NCBI GenBank assembly: GCA_964579725.1
Contig: CAZOHG010000050.1
Span: forward strand, 1 to 25,896
Length of the DNA stretch: 25,896 nt
Reading direction: 5' to 3'
Source of the DNA: CAZOHG01 sp964579725
GTDB lineage: Bacteria; Zhuqueibacterota; JdFR-76; BMS3Abin05
Shown here: positions 7,683 through 15,044 of the stretch, piece by piece
Layout of the letters: each line of letters starts with the position of its first letter
Position numbering within the stretch: the stretch's first letter is position 1
Notes under the pieces: generated by a model
Database searches by the model: none
The model's input: only the letters and a program-made list of their open reading frames with translations
Told to the model about the DNA's origin: nothing
Made by a program: the position numbers and the translations under genes

Positions 7683-8770
7683 TACGATAGAACCTCAAGA
7701 ATTTCGTCCAAGGCTTTGAGGAGAGCAGCCCTTTCGATTCCCGATTGAACGCCGGCCTTGCCGATTCCGCGCAGTAAAACCCACTTGGAGGGCCATTCCG
7801 ATTCCTCTGTTTTGGCCAGTCGCGCAGCCCAATCTCGAACCAGGGCGGGGGAGATGCCCTTCAAAAGACCAAGATTGGAAAAAACGGTTTGAATGCGTTT
7901 CCATTCGACCACCGCACTCGGTTCAAGCGTCTGACTCAATTTCAGGCGCAGGAGGAAATCCACCTGCCATAGGGCCGTGTGGGGGTATTTTTTCTTAGAG
8001 GGAAGCAACGGCCACAGGGTAGTCGGCAGCGAGTGCACGTACCAATTTTCCAAAAGAGTGTGAAATTCCGTAGGTAACAGCACGTCTGTTTTGATTTTGT
8101 AAACCTTGAACAGGGTTTGTAGAAATAAGTCGGGTTCTCTTGTCAAAAGACGAGAGGCTTTTTCTTCAAGGAATAAAAAAAGCTGCCGGTCAAAAAGTGA
8201 GGCCAGGCGGAGCAACGACAAAAGTCCCAATTGGAAGGTTGCCTCGGGCAGCGAACGTAGCACCGCGACCGGCAGCCACACCAGTTCCCGGTGGAGCCCT
8301 TCGGTTTGAAAAGCACAGGCATGTGTAGAAGAAGCCGCAAAGGCGCGATTCCAGAAGGGAAATTCCGCCTGTGCCCCCAAAGTGGTGGGCACGTGGACCA
8401 GGTGGGCCGGGTTCCGGAGAAGACCAAGAACAAAATCGACTGCATTTAAAAACCGAGCACCTCCCAATAAAAAAACCGTTTGTTCAACATTTTTCGCCCC
8501 AAAAGGCAGCGCTTCTGTCAAGGCACCAATTTCCGCCAGTTGCGGTTTTTGGGAAAGCGGGAGACGAAACACTCTGGGCACCGTGCCGCGCTGTTCCAAC
8601 GCCATTTTTAAGTCTGAAAAAACAGATTCGGGCAAGGATTCAGGAAGTATGAGAAGGCTGTCCGATGGAAAAGCAAAAAGCTCACACAATTCCACCAACT
8701 GTTCCCAATTGGAATCGGTTAAAAACCCGGGGTAGAACTTTTCACCGTATTTCAGCCGTAATTTAATCAT
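7682..8770 (-). CDS. Degenerate 3-dehydroquinate-synthase-like (AroB-fold) protein, probably not a functional AroB
   Basis: This 362-residue protein follows the layout of dehydroquinate synthase from end to end. GEKFYP near the N-terminus corresponds to the RSYPI segment. FLLGGARFLNAVDF (about 100-113) corresponds to the GGGVVGD nucleotide-binding loop, and HVPTTLGAQ (126-134) is the conserved PTTLLAQ. LRSLPEATFQLGLLSLLRLA (171-190) corresponds to LKTLPxxExxxGxAEVIKYG. YPHTALW (262-268) matches the LHGEAV site and LLRGIGKAG (332-340) matches the C-terminal LPRGIG. Key residues are changed: GGG to GGA, the Asp after it to Asn, DSSVGGKTG absent, the metal-binding Glu of AEVIKYG to Ser, and GE after the His to TA. 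It is the first gene of the operon and is directly coupled to the flippase. A scaffold, binding or altered catalytic role is possible. Confidence 0.7.
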   Translation of the reverse strand: MIKLRLKYGEKFYPGFLTDSNWEQLVELCELFAFPSDSLLILPESLPESVFSDLKMALEQRGTVPRVFRLPLSQKPQLAEIGALTEALPFGAKNVEQTVFLLGGARFLNAVDFVLGLLRNPAHLVHVPTTLGAQAEFPFWNRAFAASSTHACAFQTEGLHRELVWLPVAVLRSLPEATFQLGLLSLLRLASLFDRQLFLFLEEKASRLLTREPDLFLQTLFKVYKIKTDVLLPTEFHTLLENWYVHSLPTTLWPLLPSKKKYPHTALWQVDFLLRLKLSQTLEPSAVVEWKRIQTVFSNLGLLKGISPALVRDWAARLAKTEESEWPSKWVLLRGIGKAGVQSGIERAALLKALDEILEVLS

Positions 8771-8820
8771 CGAGGTTTTTTCTGTTTTTAAAAGAGGGAA
8801 GTCTCTTTCTGAATGGCTTT

Positions 8821-8849
8821 AAAATACAAAAATTTGGTGTAAGATTCAA
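8821..8849 (-). promoter_or_regulatory. Possible promoter of the AroB-like/flippase operon
   Basis: On the minus strand TTGAAT (8844-8849) and TATTTT (8821-8826) are 17 bases apart and lie about 50 bases upstream of the ATG at 8770. Each hexamer matches four of six consensus positions. There is no competing candidate between it and the gene. Confidence 0.35.
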
Positions 8850-9062
8850 GCACAAGTTTACAGGGAGGTGCGCTCGGCTCTTCGCCACCGGTTGCGTCCT
8901 TCCGTAGGAATCCGGTTCAAAGTCTGTCGCGTTCTGGCAGAATCAGAAAAGATTCCTTCTGAATGACAAATCGCAACGCAAAGCCATGAATCTTAAAACA
9001 AAATCAAAGTTTGTGGAAATGCGGACACAATTTTATTAAATTTGATTTCATTTTTGCTATGA
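8850..9062. other. Non-coding stretch with a possible dispersed repeat remnant
   Basis: No credible gene is visible. The part around 8900-8970 (GGAATCCGGTTC, then GATTCCTTCTGAATGAC) looks like the short intergenic repeats built on imperfect GATTCCT/GAATGAC motifs that are common in environmental genomes. With only one copy here this cannot be confirmed. The rest is A/T-rich. Confidence 0.3.
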
Positions 9063-9269
9063 AACCATATTCGAAAGGAAAAAGATGCGGACATTTTTTG
9101 GACGCTGATTTTTTCTGTTGTTGAGGGGTTCACCGGCGACCAAAAGTTCAAATATTGGCTGATCAACGATTTGCCCGGGGTATACGCCCGAATTCTTCGG
9201 GAACAAATCGATCCTTTTGGAAAACTCGATTACACCCTGTCCGAATTGGAAGAGATAACCTACCGGTAA
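9063..9269 (+). pseudogene. Possible 3' remnant of a protein gene
   Basis: There is a 68-codon open stretch with no ATG, GTG or TTG near its beginning. It ends in a mixed, protein-like sequence: DQKFKYWLINDLPGVYARIL, then REQIDPFGKLDYTLSELEE and ITYR before TAA. The amphipathic, acidic tail looks like genuine coding sequence rather than random translation, yet the frame opens with TGA directly upstream. I recognise no family. A hairpin follows 9 nt after the stop. It could be the tail of a gene removed by deletion, or a short gene with a non-standard start. Confidence 0.35.
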
Positions 9270-9278
9270 TTTTTTACG

Positions 9279-9303
9279 ACTTGCCTGCTAAAAGCAGGCG
9301 AGT
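9279..9303 (+). terminator. Hairpin, possible terminator after the gene remnant
   Basis: ACTTGCCTGC and GCAGGCGAGT form a 10-bp stem with one G-T wobble and a TAAAA loop. A run of seven T follows, but only about 10 nt later, so this is either a weak terminator or one of the GC-rich palindromes scattered through the genome. Confidence 0.35.
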
Positions 9304-9459
9304 TAATTATACGTTTTTTTGTTGCAGCGCGTTTCCTAAGTGAGGGGATTGAATTTCTTTTTCGGAAACATTCAAAATGAAAAACCCCGGCCTTTGAATT
9401 TTAACTGAGTGGCTCCTTATGCGTTTTCGATGTGGAACAAACACTTTTCGGGAAAGCAA

Positions 9460-10074
9460 ATGAAACTTACCTATTTTTTTCTGCCGCTTATTAGTGCGCT
9501 GATCGGCTGGGCAACCAATTGGCTGGCCATTCGGATGCTGTTCCGCCCCAATCGCCCCAAACGCTTTTTGGGCTTTAAAATTCAAGGACTGGTTCCTGCA
9601 CGCCAGGCGGAAATTGCCGACAAATTGGGCGATTTGGTTGAAAAGGAACTTTTGACACCTGACGATATTTCTCTGGCATTGGAGAGCTTGCATCTTGAGG
9701 AAAAACTGGGTTCGCAAGTGGACAAGCTCATTGACGAAAAAGTGGCCAACGCAACCTACCTGATTATTCCATTGAACAAAATGCCCTTCCTGCGCACACC
9801 GGTCCATATGCTGGTGAACGAACTGAAGAAAACGATTCGCGCCTACATTCGGCGGGAGATTCCTCAAATGGCCAGCGACATCGCGCGAGAAATGGCTGAG
9901 AATATTGAAATTAAAGAAATCGTGCGCCAAAAGATCGAGGCCTTTGAACTCAGCTATTTGGAGGAAATCGTAATACAACTTTCCAAACGAGAACTCAAAG
10001 CCATCGAATATTTGGGCGGGGCATTGGGATTTGTCATCGGCCTTGTGCAATTGGGGCTGATTTTGATTTTCTAA
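9460..10074 (+). CDS. DUF445-family membrane protein
   Basis: This 204-residue protein has a membrane helix at each end (LTYFFLPLISALIGWATNWLA is split here as the N-terminal helix, and GGALGFVIGLVQLGLILIF is the C-terminal helix). The N-terminal motif ATNWLAIRMLFRP followed by GLVPARQAEIADKLGDLV is characteristic of DUF445 (YheB-like) proteins. The middle is a charged, amphipathic helical region. The ATG at 9460 is chosen because GGGAAAG lies 5 nt before it; an in-frame ATG 51 nt upstream lacks a ribosome site. The family's biochemical role is not known. It stands alone on the plus strand, with 345 nt before the carboxylase gene. Confidence 0.88.
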   Translation: MKLTYFFLPLISALIGWATNWLAIRMLFRPNRPKRFLGFKIQGLVPARQAEIADKLGDLVEKELLTPDDISLALESLHLEEKLGSQVDKLIDEKVANATYLIIPLNKMPFLRTPVHMLVNELKKTIRAYIRREIPQMASDIAREMAENIEIKEIVRQKIEAFELSYLEEIVIQLSKRELKAIEYLGGALGFVIGLVQLGLILIF

Positions 10075-10419
10075 ACAGACCTCGCTTCTTTTTTGCTTTT
10101 GAGGGAATCGCCGCTTTGTAAGCTGCTCTTCGGAAACAAAAACCTGCTTGGGGCAAAGCTTGCCGAAAGCGGACTTTCACTTGCTCCAAAATCTTCTAAA
10201 TGCTCGAAAAATTTCCTTTCTTCTTTTCCTAAAAAAATGACCTTGTGCTATTTTTTTTATTTTCTACTGGTTTTTTGAAAGTCAATTCCTTACATTTTGA
10301 AAAAATGAAAAGTCGTACGCGTACCTATTCACACCTGAGTCACGATTATTGAACACAGTCGCAATTCTTTTCCTTTTGGATGGCAAACACAATAGTCCGA
10401 TTAAATTTGGAGAAGTCAA
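10075..10419. other. Intergenic region upstream of the acyl-CoA cluster
   Basis: No gene is supported here. It is A/T-rich with several T-runs and contains a perfect 10-bp palindrome GTACGCGTAC at 10315-10324, about 95 bases before the carboxyltransferase start. That is a plausible operator position, but no regulator can be assigned. TTGAAA occurs at 10275-10280 and 10297-10302, without a convincing -10 box at 16-18 bases. GGAG lies 7 nt before the ATG at 10420. Confidence 0.3.
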
Positions 10420-12027
10420 ATGTCGGAAAATACACCGAAAAATAGACCGAATCCCGAACGCGACAAAAAAAGCTGGCTTCCGGAAGTAGAGGAAATGAAG
10501 GCCCGCCGCTCTCTATCTCAACAAATGGGGGGCGAAAAAAACATCCGGCGTCAGCACGACGAAGGAAAATGGACGGTTCGTGAACGCATTGACGCCCTAA
10601 TCGACGCAGGCTCTTTTCAAGAAACCGGTGTGCTGGCGGGTGTTTCCAAGTATGAAAAAAACAAGTTAGTGGATTTTGTTCCGTGCCCGATTGTCATGGG
10701 ATTGGCCAAACTGAACGGGCGCCGTATTGCCCTGCACGGGGACGATTTCACAATCAAGGGCGCTTCGGTGGGTCGTTTGTACAAATCGAAGCTGGCGTAC
10801 ATTACGAAAATGGCGCACGAACTGCGTCTTCCTGTGGTGCGTCTTTTAGACGGCGCAGGGGGAACCATTAAGGAGATCGCCGAAATCGGTTACACAGAAC
10901 TTCCAACCGTTAACGATGTGGCCGCCCAGCAAATGGCCGAGCTGCTTTCCATGGTGCCGGTTGTTTCTGTGGGACTGGGGCCGGTTTCGGGTATCGGGGC
11001 ACTTTTAATGGTCAATTCCCATTTTTCGGTCATGGTAAAGGAAAAAAGTCAGGTTTTCGTTGGAGGACCTCCGCTGGTCAAATGGGCTTTTGGAGAAACC
11101 GTTTCCAAAGAGGAATTGGGCGGCTATCGCATTCATGCCCGAGGCAGCGGTGTAGTGGACAACGAAGCCGAGTCCGAGGAAGAAGCCTTTGAGCAGGTGC
11201 GTCGTTTCCTTAGTTTTTTTCCTCAGAATGTGTGGGAATTGCCCAAACGGGAAGAAATGACAAACGATTCCTGTGACAGGAAGGAAGAAGAACTGCTTTC
11301 AGTTGTGCCAAAAGACAGCAAAAAATCCTACGACATGCGCAAAGTTATTGAAATGATTTTCGACCGGGGATCGGTTTTTGAGACGGGGAAATTTCAGGGG
11401 CGTTCCCAGATTACGGCTCTGGCGCGATTAAATGGGTACCCCGTGGGTGTTTTGGCCAATGATCCTCGATTCCGTGCCGGATCGTTTGCCTGGGATGTGG
11501 GAGAAAAATTTCAGCGCTTTGTGGATATGTGCGACACGTTTCACATTCCGATCGTCAATTTGGTGGATCAGCCGGGATTTTTCATTGGGAGAGAAGCGGA
11601 GCTCAACGGCACCATTCGAAAGGGCGTCCGCGCCAGTTTTGCCGTGTTACAGGCAACCATTCCGTGGGCAACGGTCTACATTCGAAAATGCTTTGGTGTG
11701 GCGGGCGCAGCACAATCAAATCCGAACACACTGAACTGGCGCTACGCCTGGCCCTCGGCGCTGTGGGGCAATATTCCGGTTGAGGGGGGTGTTTACGCCG
11801 CCCACCGAAGGGAAATTGAAGCGGCACCCAATCCCATGGCCAAAGTGAATGAACTCATGGAAATGTACCGGGGCTTTGCCTCGCCTTTTCGTACGGCCGA
11901 GGCGTTCGGGATTCAAGATATTATTGACCCGCGAGACACACGTCAACTTTTGTGCGAGTGGATCGACATGGTTTACCCGTTGCAAAAAACCAACCTGGGG
12001 ATCAAAACCCGTGGAATGCGGTGCTGA
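10420..12027 (+). CDS. Acyl-CoA carboxylase carboxyltransferase subunit (PccB/MmdA-like)
   Basis: This 535-residue protein should transfer a carboxyl group between biotin on a carrier protein and an acyl-CoA. It carries both halves of the crotonase-like carboxyltransferase fold. In the N-terminal half are GRRIALHGDDFTIKGASVG, LLDGAGGTI, GLGPVSGIGALL and VFVGGPPLVKWAFGE. In the C-terminal half are the domain start VIEMIFDRGSVFETG, GYPVGVLANDP, LVDQPGFFIGREAE and AGAAQSNPNTLNWRYAWPSA. The length is normal for the propionyl/methylmalonyl/methylcrotonyl-CoA group. The acyl specificity cannot be read from motifs. A biotin carrier gene follows 38 nt later, but no biotin carboxylase (AccC-like) or membrane decarboxylase subunit is present nearby. 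Confidence 0.93.
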   Translation: MSENTPKNRPNPERDKKSWLPEVEEMKARRSLSQQMGGEKNIRRQHDEGKWTVRERIDALIDAGSFQETGVLAGVSKYEKNKLVDFVPCPIVMGLAKLNGRRIALHGDDFTIKGASVGRLYKSKLAYITKMAHELRLPVVRLLDGAGGTIKEIAEIGYTELPTVNDVAAQQMAELLSMVPVVSVGLGPVSGIGALLMVNSHFSVMVKEKSQVFVGGPPLVKWAFGETVSKEELGGYRIHARGSGVVDNEAESEEEAFEQVRRFLSFFPQNVWELPKREEMTNDSCDRKEEELLSVVPKDSKKSYDMRKVIEMIFDRGSVFETGKFQGRSQITALARLNGYPVGVLANDPRFRAGSFAWDVGEKFQRFVDMCDTFHIPIVNLVDQPGFFIGREAELNGTIRKGVRASFAVLQATIPWATVYIRKCFGVAGAAQSNPNTLNWRYAWPSALWGNIPVEGGVYAAHRREIEAAPNPMAKVNELMEMYRGFASPFRTAEAFGIQDIIDPRDTRQLLCEWIDMVYPLQKTNLGIKTRGMRC

Positions 12028-12065
12028 CCTTTATTGGAACCTAAATTCGAACAGTCGGAGGAAAG

Positions 12066-12287
12066 ATGCAGGAAGAAATGAGCGTAACGGCTCCCATGCC
12101 GGGTTTCATTCGAGAAATTTTAAAAAAGGTTGGCGACAGGGTGGAGGAGGATGATGCCCTTATGATCATAGAAGCCATGAAAATGGAAAATCCCATTTTG
12201 GCCCCAAAATCCGGTATGGTGAAAGAAATCCGGGTGAAATCCGGCGACCAAGTGGACACCACAACCATTTTAGCCGTAATCCGATAA
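12066..12287 (+). CDS. Biotin carboxyl carrier protein (small biotinyl-domain protein)
   Basis: This 73-residue protein consists of a single biotinyl domain. The biotinylation motif EAMKMENPI places the modified lysine at residue 39. The flanking hammerhead strands APMPGFIREILKKVGDRVEE and the closing half SGMVKEIRVKSGDQV are intact. GGAGG lies 4 nt before the ATG. It follows the carboxyltransferase directly and should carry its carboxybiotin. It has no Pro/Ala-rich linker or N-terminal extension, unlike typical AccB, so it resembles the stand-alone carriers of acyl-CoA carboxylase or decarboxylase systems. Confidence 0.93.
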   Translation: MQEEMSVTAPMPGFIREILKKVGDRVEEDDALMIIEAMKMENPILAPKSGMVKEIRVKSGDQVDTTTILAVIR

Positions 12288-12454
12288 CAGGGAGAAGGTT
12301 TTGGGGGAAGGAACGGCAGTCTGGCTTGAACCGTAACCGATTATTTTCGGCATAGAAAGACAAGTAAAACAAATTCGAAGAAAAGAAAGGAGGTGCTTTT
12401 TAGAGGGGAAGCAATCGGGCAAATTTATTTTTCCCAAAAATGGAGGATGAACCT

Positions 12455-14005
12455 ATGGAAAAGTACTTCGCCGAAGTGGTTGAAAATCATGCCAGGCGGA
12501 TGCCGAATCATGCCGCCTACATTTTTATGGATCACACCATTACCTACGCGCAACTACACGAGAGCATTCTACGAATGGCCAATGCTTTCTTGCAACTCGG
12601 ATTAAAAAAGGGCGATAAAATTGCCACGATTTTACCGCAATCACCTGCTTTTGTGACCCTTTACATGGCAGCGTCCACACTGGGATTGGTTGTTGTTCCG
12701 CTTGATCCCCGCTTCAAACCGGCGGAGATGATTGCCCTCAGCAAACGAACCCAACCCAAGCTTTTGGTAGCTTTGGCCAATCCGGAACCCATTAAACAAA
12801 CGGCCGAGGCTCTCGTTTCAGAATACCATTTTGACCATGTTTTTTCCTATTTCGGCGCGTTGAATGTCGAAAATGCCAAGCCGTACGAATTCTTGCTCCA
12901 GGCTCCGGCCAACCCAATTCCCGAAGCCCTTCACCCGCAACCTGACGACCCCCTGATTATTATTTTTACCAGCGGAACAACAGGCAAACCGAAGGGGGCC
13001 GTTCTTACCCAAAAAATCACCGACACCATGGCCAAGGCCACCGTCGAGGCGTGGGAACTCGAATCGGACGACAAGGCTATTATTAATCTTCCCACCAGCC
13101 ACGTGGGAGGAACCCACGATCTACTGGCCGTGCAGCTTTACGCCGGGGCCACGGGAGTGCTCATGCCGACTTTTGATCCCAGGCAAATGCTTGAATTTAT
13201 TGAAAAATATAAAATCACTTATTTTGGCGGTGTGCCGACCATGTTCCGATTGCTATTCAAAATGGTTGATGTTCGGAATTACAAGGTGGATTCCGTTAAA
13301 TTGATTATTGTGAGCGGAGAGCCCTCCCAGCCCGAACTAATCCAGAGAATCAAGGAAAGTTTTCCATCCGCCAACCTGGCTTCCAGCTGGGGAATGAGCG
13401 AAACCGCAGGCTTTTTTACCTTCACCAAACCGTCCGATTCATTGGAAACGGTGGCTAAAACGGAGGGGGCTCCCTGGAAGGGTTTTGAGCTTAAAATCAA
13501 AAAGACAACCGGGGATTGGGCACAGACCGGCGAAGTGGGTGAACTTTTGGTCAAAGGCGACAGCGTGATTCAAACCTACATGGATCCGGAAGATAATACG
13601 GGAACTTTCGAAGACGGCTGGTTAAAAACCGGCGATTTGGGTTATCTGGATGAACAGAACTACCTTCATTTTGTGGGACGCCTTAAGGAAATGTACATCA
13701 GCGGGGGGTACAATGTGTACCCGCTTGAAATTGAATCCTACTTGAACGCACACCCTAAAATCAATACGTCCTGTATTATTGAAATGCCGGACGAAATTTT
13801 CGGTGAAATGGGAGTGGCCTTTGTGGTGCCGGAAGAAGGGACGGACTTGACCGCGGAGGAAATTGCGCGCTATTGCGAAGAAGGATTGGCCGACTACAAA
13901 CGTCCGAAAAGAATCATTATTCGCAAAGACTTACCCAAAACGCTGATTGGGAAATTGGCCAAACAGGAAATTCGAAAAAACCTAAACCACTATCTTTCGG
14001 AATAG
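12455..14005 (+). CDS. Acyl-CoA/acid ligase (AMP-forming, ANL superfamily)
   Basis: This 516-residue adenylate-forming enzyme activates a carboxylic acid with ATP, most likely to a CoA thioester. The P-loop IIFTSGTTGKPKGAV lies near residue 172. SWGMSETAG, KTGDLGYLDEQNYLHFVGR, GGYNVYPLEIE and the catalytic-lysine segment LPKTLIGKLAKQEI near the C-terminus complete the family pattern. The ATG at 12455 is chosen because GGAGG lies 8 nt upstream; an ATG 15 nt earlier overlaps that site. It follows the carboxylase genes after a 167-nt spacer and precedes a MaoC-like gene. This suggests catabolism or assimilation of a short or branched acid. The substrate is not determinable by eye. Confidence 0.9.
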   Translation: MEKYFAEVVENHARRMPNHAAYIFMDHTITYAQLHESILRMANAFLQLGLKKGDKIATILPQSPAFVTLYMAASTLGLVVVPLDPRFKPAEMIALSKRTQPKLLVALANPEPIKQTAEALVSEYHFDHVFSYFGALNVENAKPYEFLLQAPANPIPEALHPQPDDPLIIIFTSGTTGKPKGAVLTQKITDTMAKATVEAWELESDDKAIINLPTSHVGGTHDLLAVQLYAGATGVLMPTFDPRQMLEFIEKYKITYFGGVPTMFRLLFKMVDVRNYKVDSVKLIIVSGEPSQPELIQRIKESFPSANLASSWGMSETAGFFTFTKPSDSLETVAKTEGAPWKGFELKIKKTTGDWAQTGEVGELLVKGDSVIQTYMDPEDNTGTFEDGWLKTGDLGYLDEQNYLHFVGRLKEMYISGGYNVYPLEIESYLNAHPKINTSCIIEMPDEIFGEMGVAFVVPEEGTDLTAEEIARYCEEGLADYKRPKRIIIRKDLPKTLIGKLAKQEIRKNLNHYLSE

Positions 14006-14016
14006 AAAACGGCACT

Positions 14017-14050
14017 CCGCAGAGCCGGTCGGCTCTGCGGGGCGCTTTTT
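14017..14050 (+). terminator. Intrinsic terminator or attenuator after the ligase gene
   Basis: CCGCAGAGCC (14017-14026) pairs perfectly with GGCTCTGCGG (14031-14040) around a four-base loop. A T5 run follows at 14046-14050. It stands between the ligase stop and the ribosome site (GGGAG) of the MaoC-like gene, so it would reduce rather than exclude expression of that gene. Confidence 0.6.
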
Positions 14051-14064
14051 GGGAGAAAGAACAG

Positions 14065-14949
14065 ATGCCTCTCACGATTGATTCGCACCTTTTGCAGGCT
14101 CGCTTCAAAGACTACACCACCACTGTAAGCGAAAGAGCCACCAAGAATTTTGCGGCGGCCCTCCACGATGCCAATTCCGTTTATTTTGACGATTTGCGAC
14201 CGGATAAAATTGTCGCCCCTCCTACTTTTCCCGTGGCGCTGACCTGGCCGATTATTGCGCATTTGAACGATTTTCTTGAGGGCGTATCTTTTCCGCAGAA
14301 TGTTTTGCCCACAATAGTTCATACCGGCGAACAGCTGATTTTGCACCATCCGGTTTCCCCGGGTACCAGCCTTTTGATTCGAACAAAGATTGTTGCTCTC
14401 TTGCCCCACAAAAATGGAACACAGCTTTTTCTACGATTTGAGGCGTTCGACAAGGAAAATATGCCTGTTTTTACAGAAATCACTGGCGCCCTGTTGCGAA
14501 ATGTCTCCTGCACAGGTCCCTGCGGCGGGAAGGAAAATCTTCCGGCACCGCCCGTAATGCCGCCCGAACCGTCCCTTTTGTGGAAAAAGGCCCTTTTTAT
14601 TGATCCGCTCTTGCCCTACGTATACGACGGTTGCACGGACATTGTTTTTCCGATTCACACTTCCCGCAGATTTGCTCGTCAGGTGGGATTGCCCGACATT
14701 TTGTTACAGGGTACTGCTACGCTGGGATTGGTCGTGCGGGAAATCGTTTCGACCGAGCTGAAGTCTCGCCCACAGGCGGTTCAAGTCATTCAAGCACGTT
14801 TTTCAGGGATGATTTTCCCGGGCACCGAAATTCGATTACATCTGTTTCGGGGGAAGGAAAAACAGGCTTTAAGGGATTTTCATTTTATCGTATTGGACGG
14901 AGACAATCAGGCAGTGATCAAGGAGGGCTTTTTAAGGGCAGGGGGGTAA
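14065..14949 (+). CDS. MaoC-like double-hotdog protein (FAS1-like dehydratase plus MaoC domain)
   Basis: This 294-residue protein has two hotdog halves. The first half contains FPVALTWPIIAHLN and IVHTGEQLILHHPVSPG (about 84-100), which match the MaoC dehydratase N-terminal (FAS1-like) pattern. The second half contains FPIHTSRRFARQVGLPDILLQ (split here around the PIH of the hydratase motif, about 195-215) and GTATLGLVVREI, the hydratase-2 segment. The catalytic Asp normally found five residues before the His is displaced by one (TDIVFPIH), so activity is uncertain. The ATG at 14065 has GGGAG 9 nt upstream. Its place after a ligase and a carboxylase fits enoyl-CoA hydration or dehydration of hydroxyacyl-CoA. 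Confidence 0.82.
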   Translation: MPLTIDSHLLQARFKDYTTTVSERATKNFAAALHDANSVYFDDLRPDKIVAPPTFPVALTWPIIAHLNDFLEGVSFPQNVLPTIVHTGEQLILHHPVSPGTSLLIRTKIVALLPHKNGTQLFLRFEAFDKENMPVFTEITGALLRNVSCTGPCGGKENLPAPPVMPPEPSLLWKKALFIDPLLPYVYDGCTDIVFPIHTSRRFARQVGLPDILLQGTATLGLVVREIVSTELKSRPQAVQVIQARFSGMIFPGTEIRLHLFRGKEKQALRDFHFIVLDGDNQAVIKEGFLRAGG

Positions 14950-15044
14950 AAAGCTAAAATAACCGGGGAAAATATGTGAGCCCTGTATTTTTAAAATGAA
15001 TTTTCGAGATAGTTGGGTTGTTTGGAACAGGAGTAAAACATCCA

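Noticed and set aside
9307..10050. A 247-residue minus-strand open frame opposite the DUF445 gene
   Set aside because: Its sequence is the antisense shadow of a recognisable DUF445 protein, rich in His, Phe, Gln and Cys.
13873..14064. An N-terminal extension of the MaoC-like protein
   Set aside because: It overlaps the end of the ligase gene in another frame and crosses the terminator hairpin; the ATG at 14065 has a good ribosome site and begins the hotdog domain.
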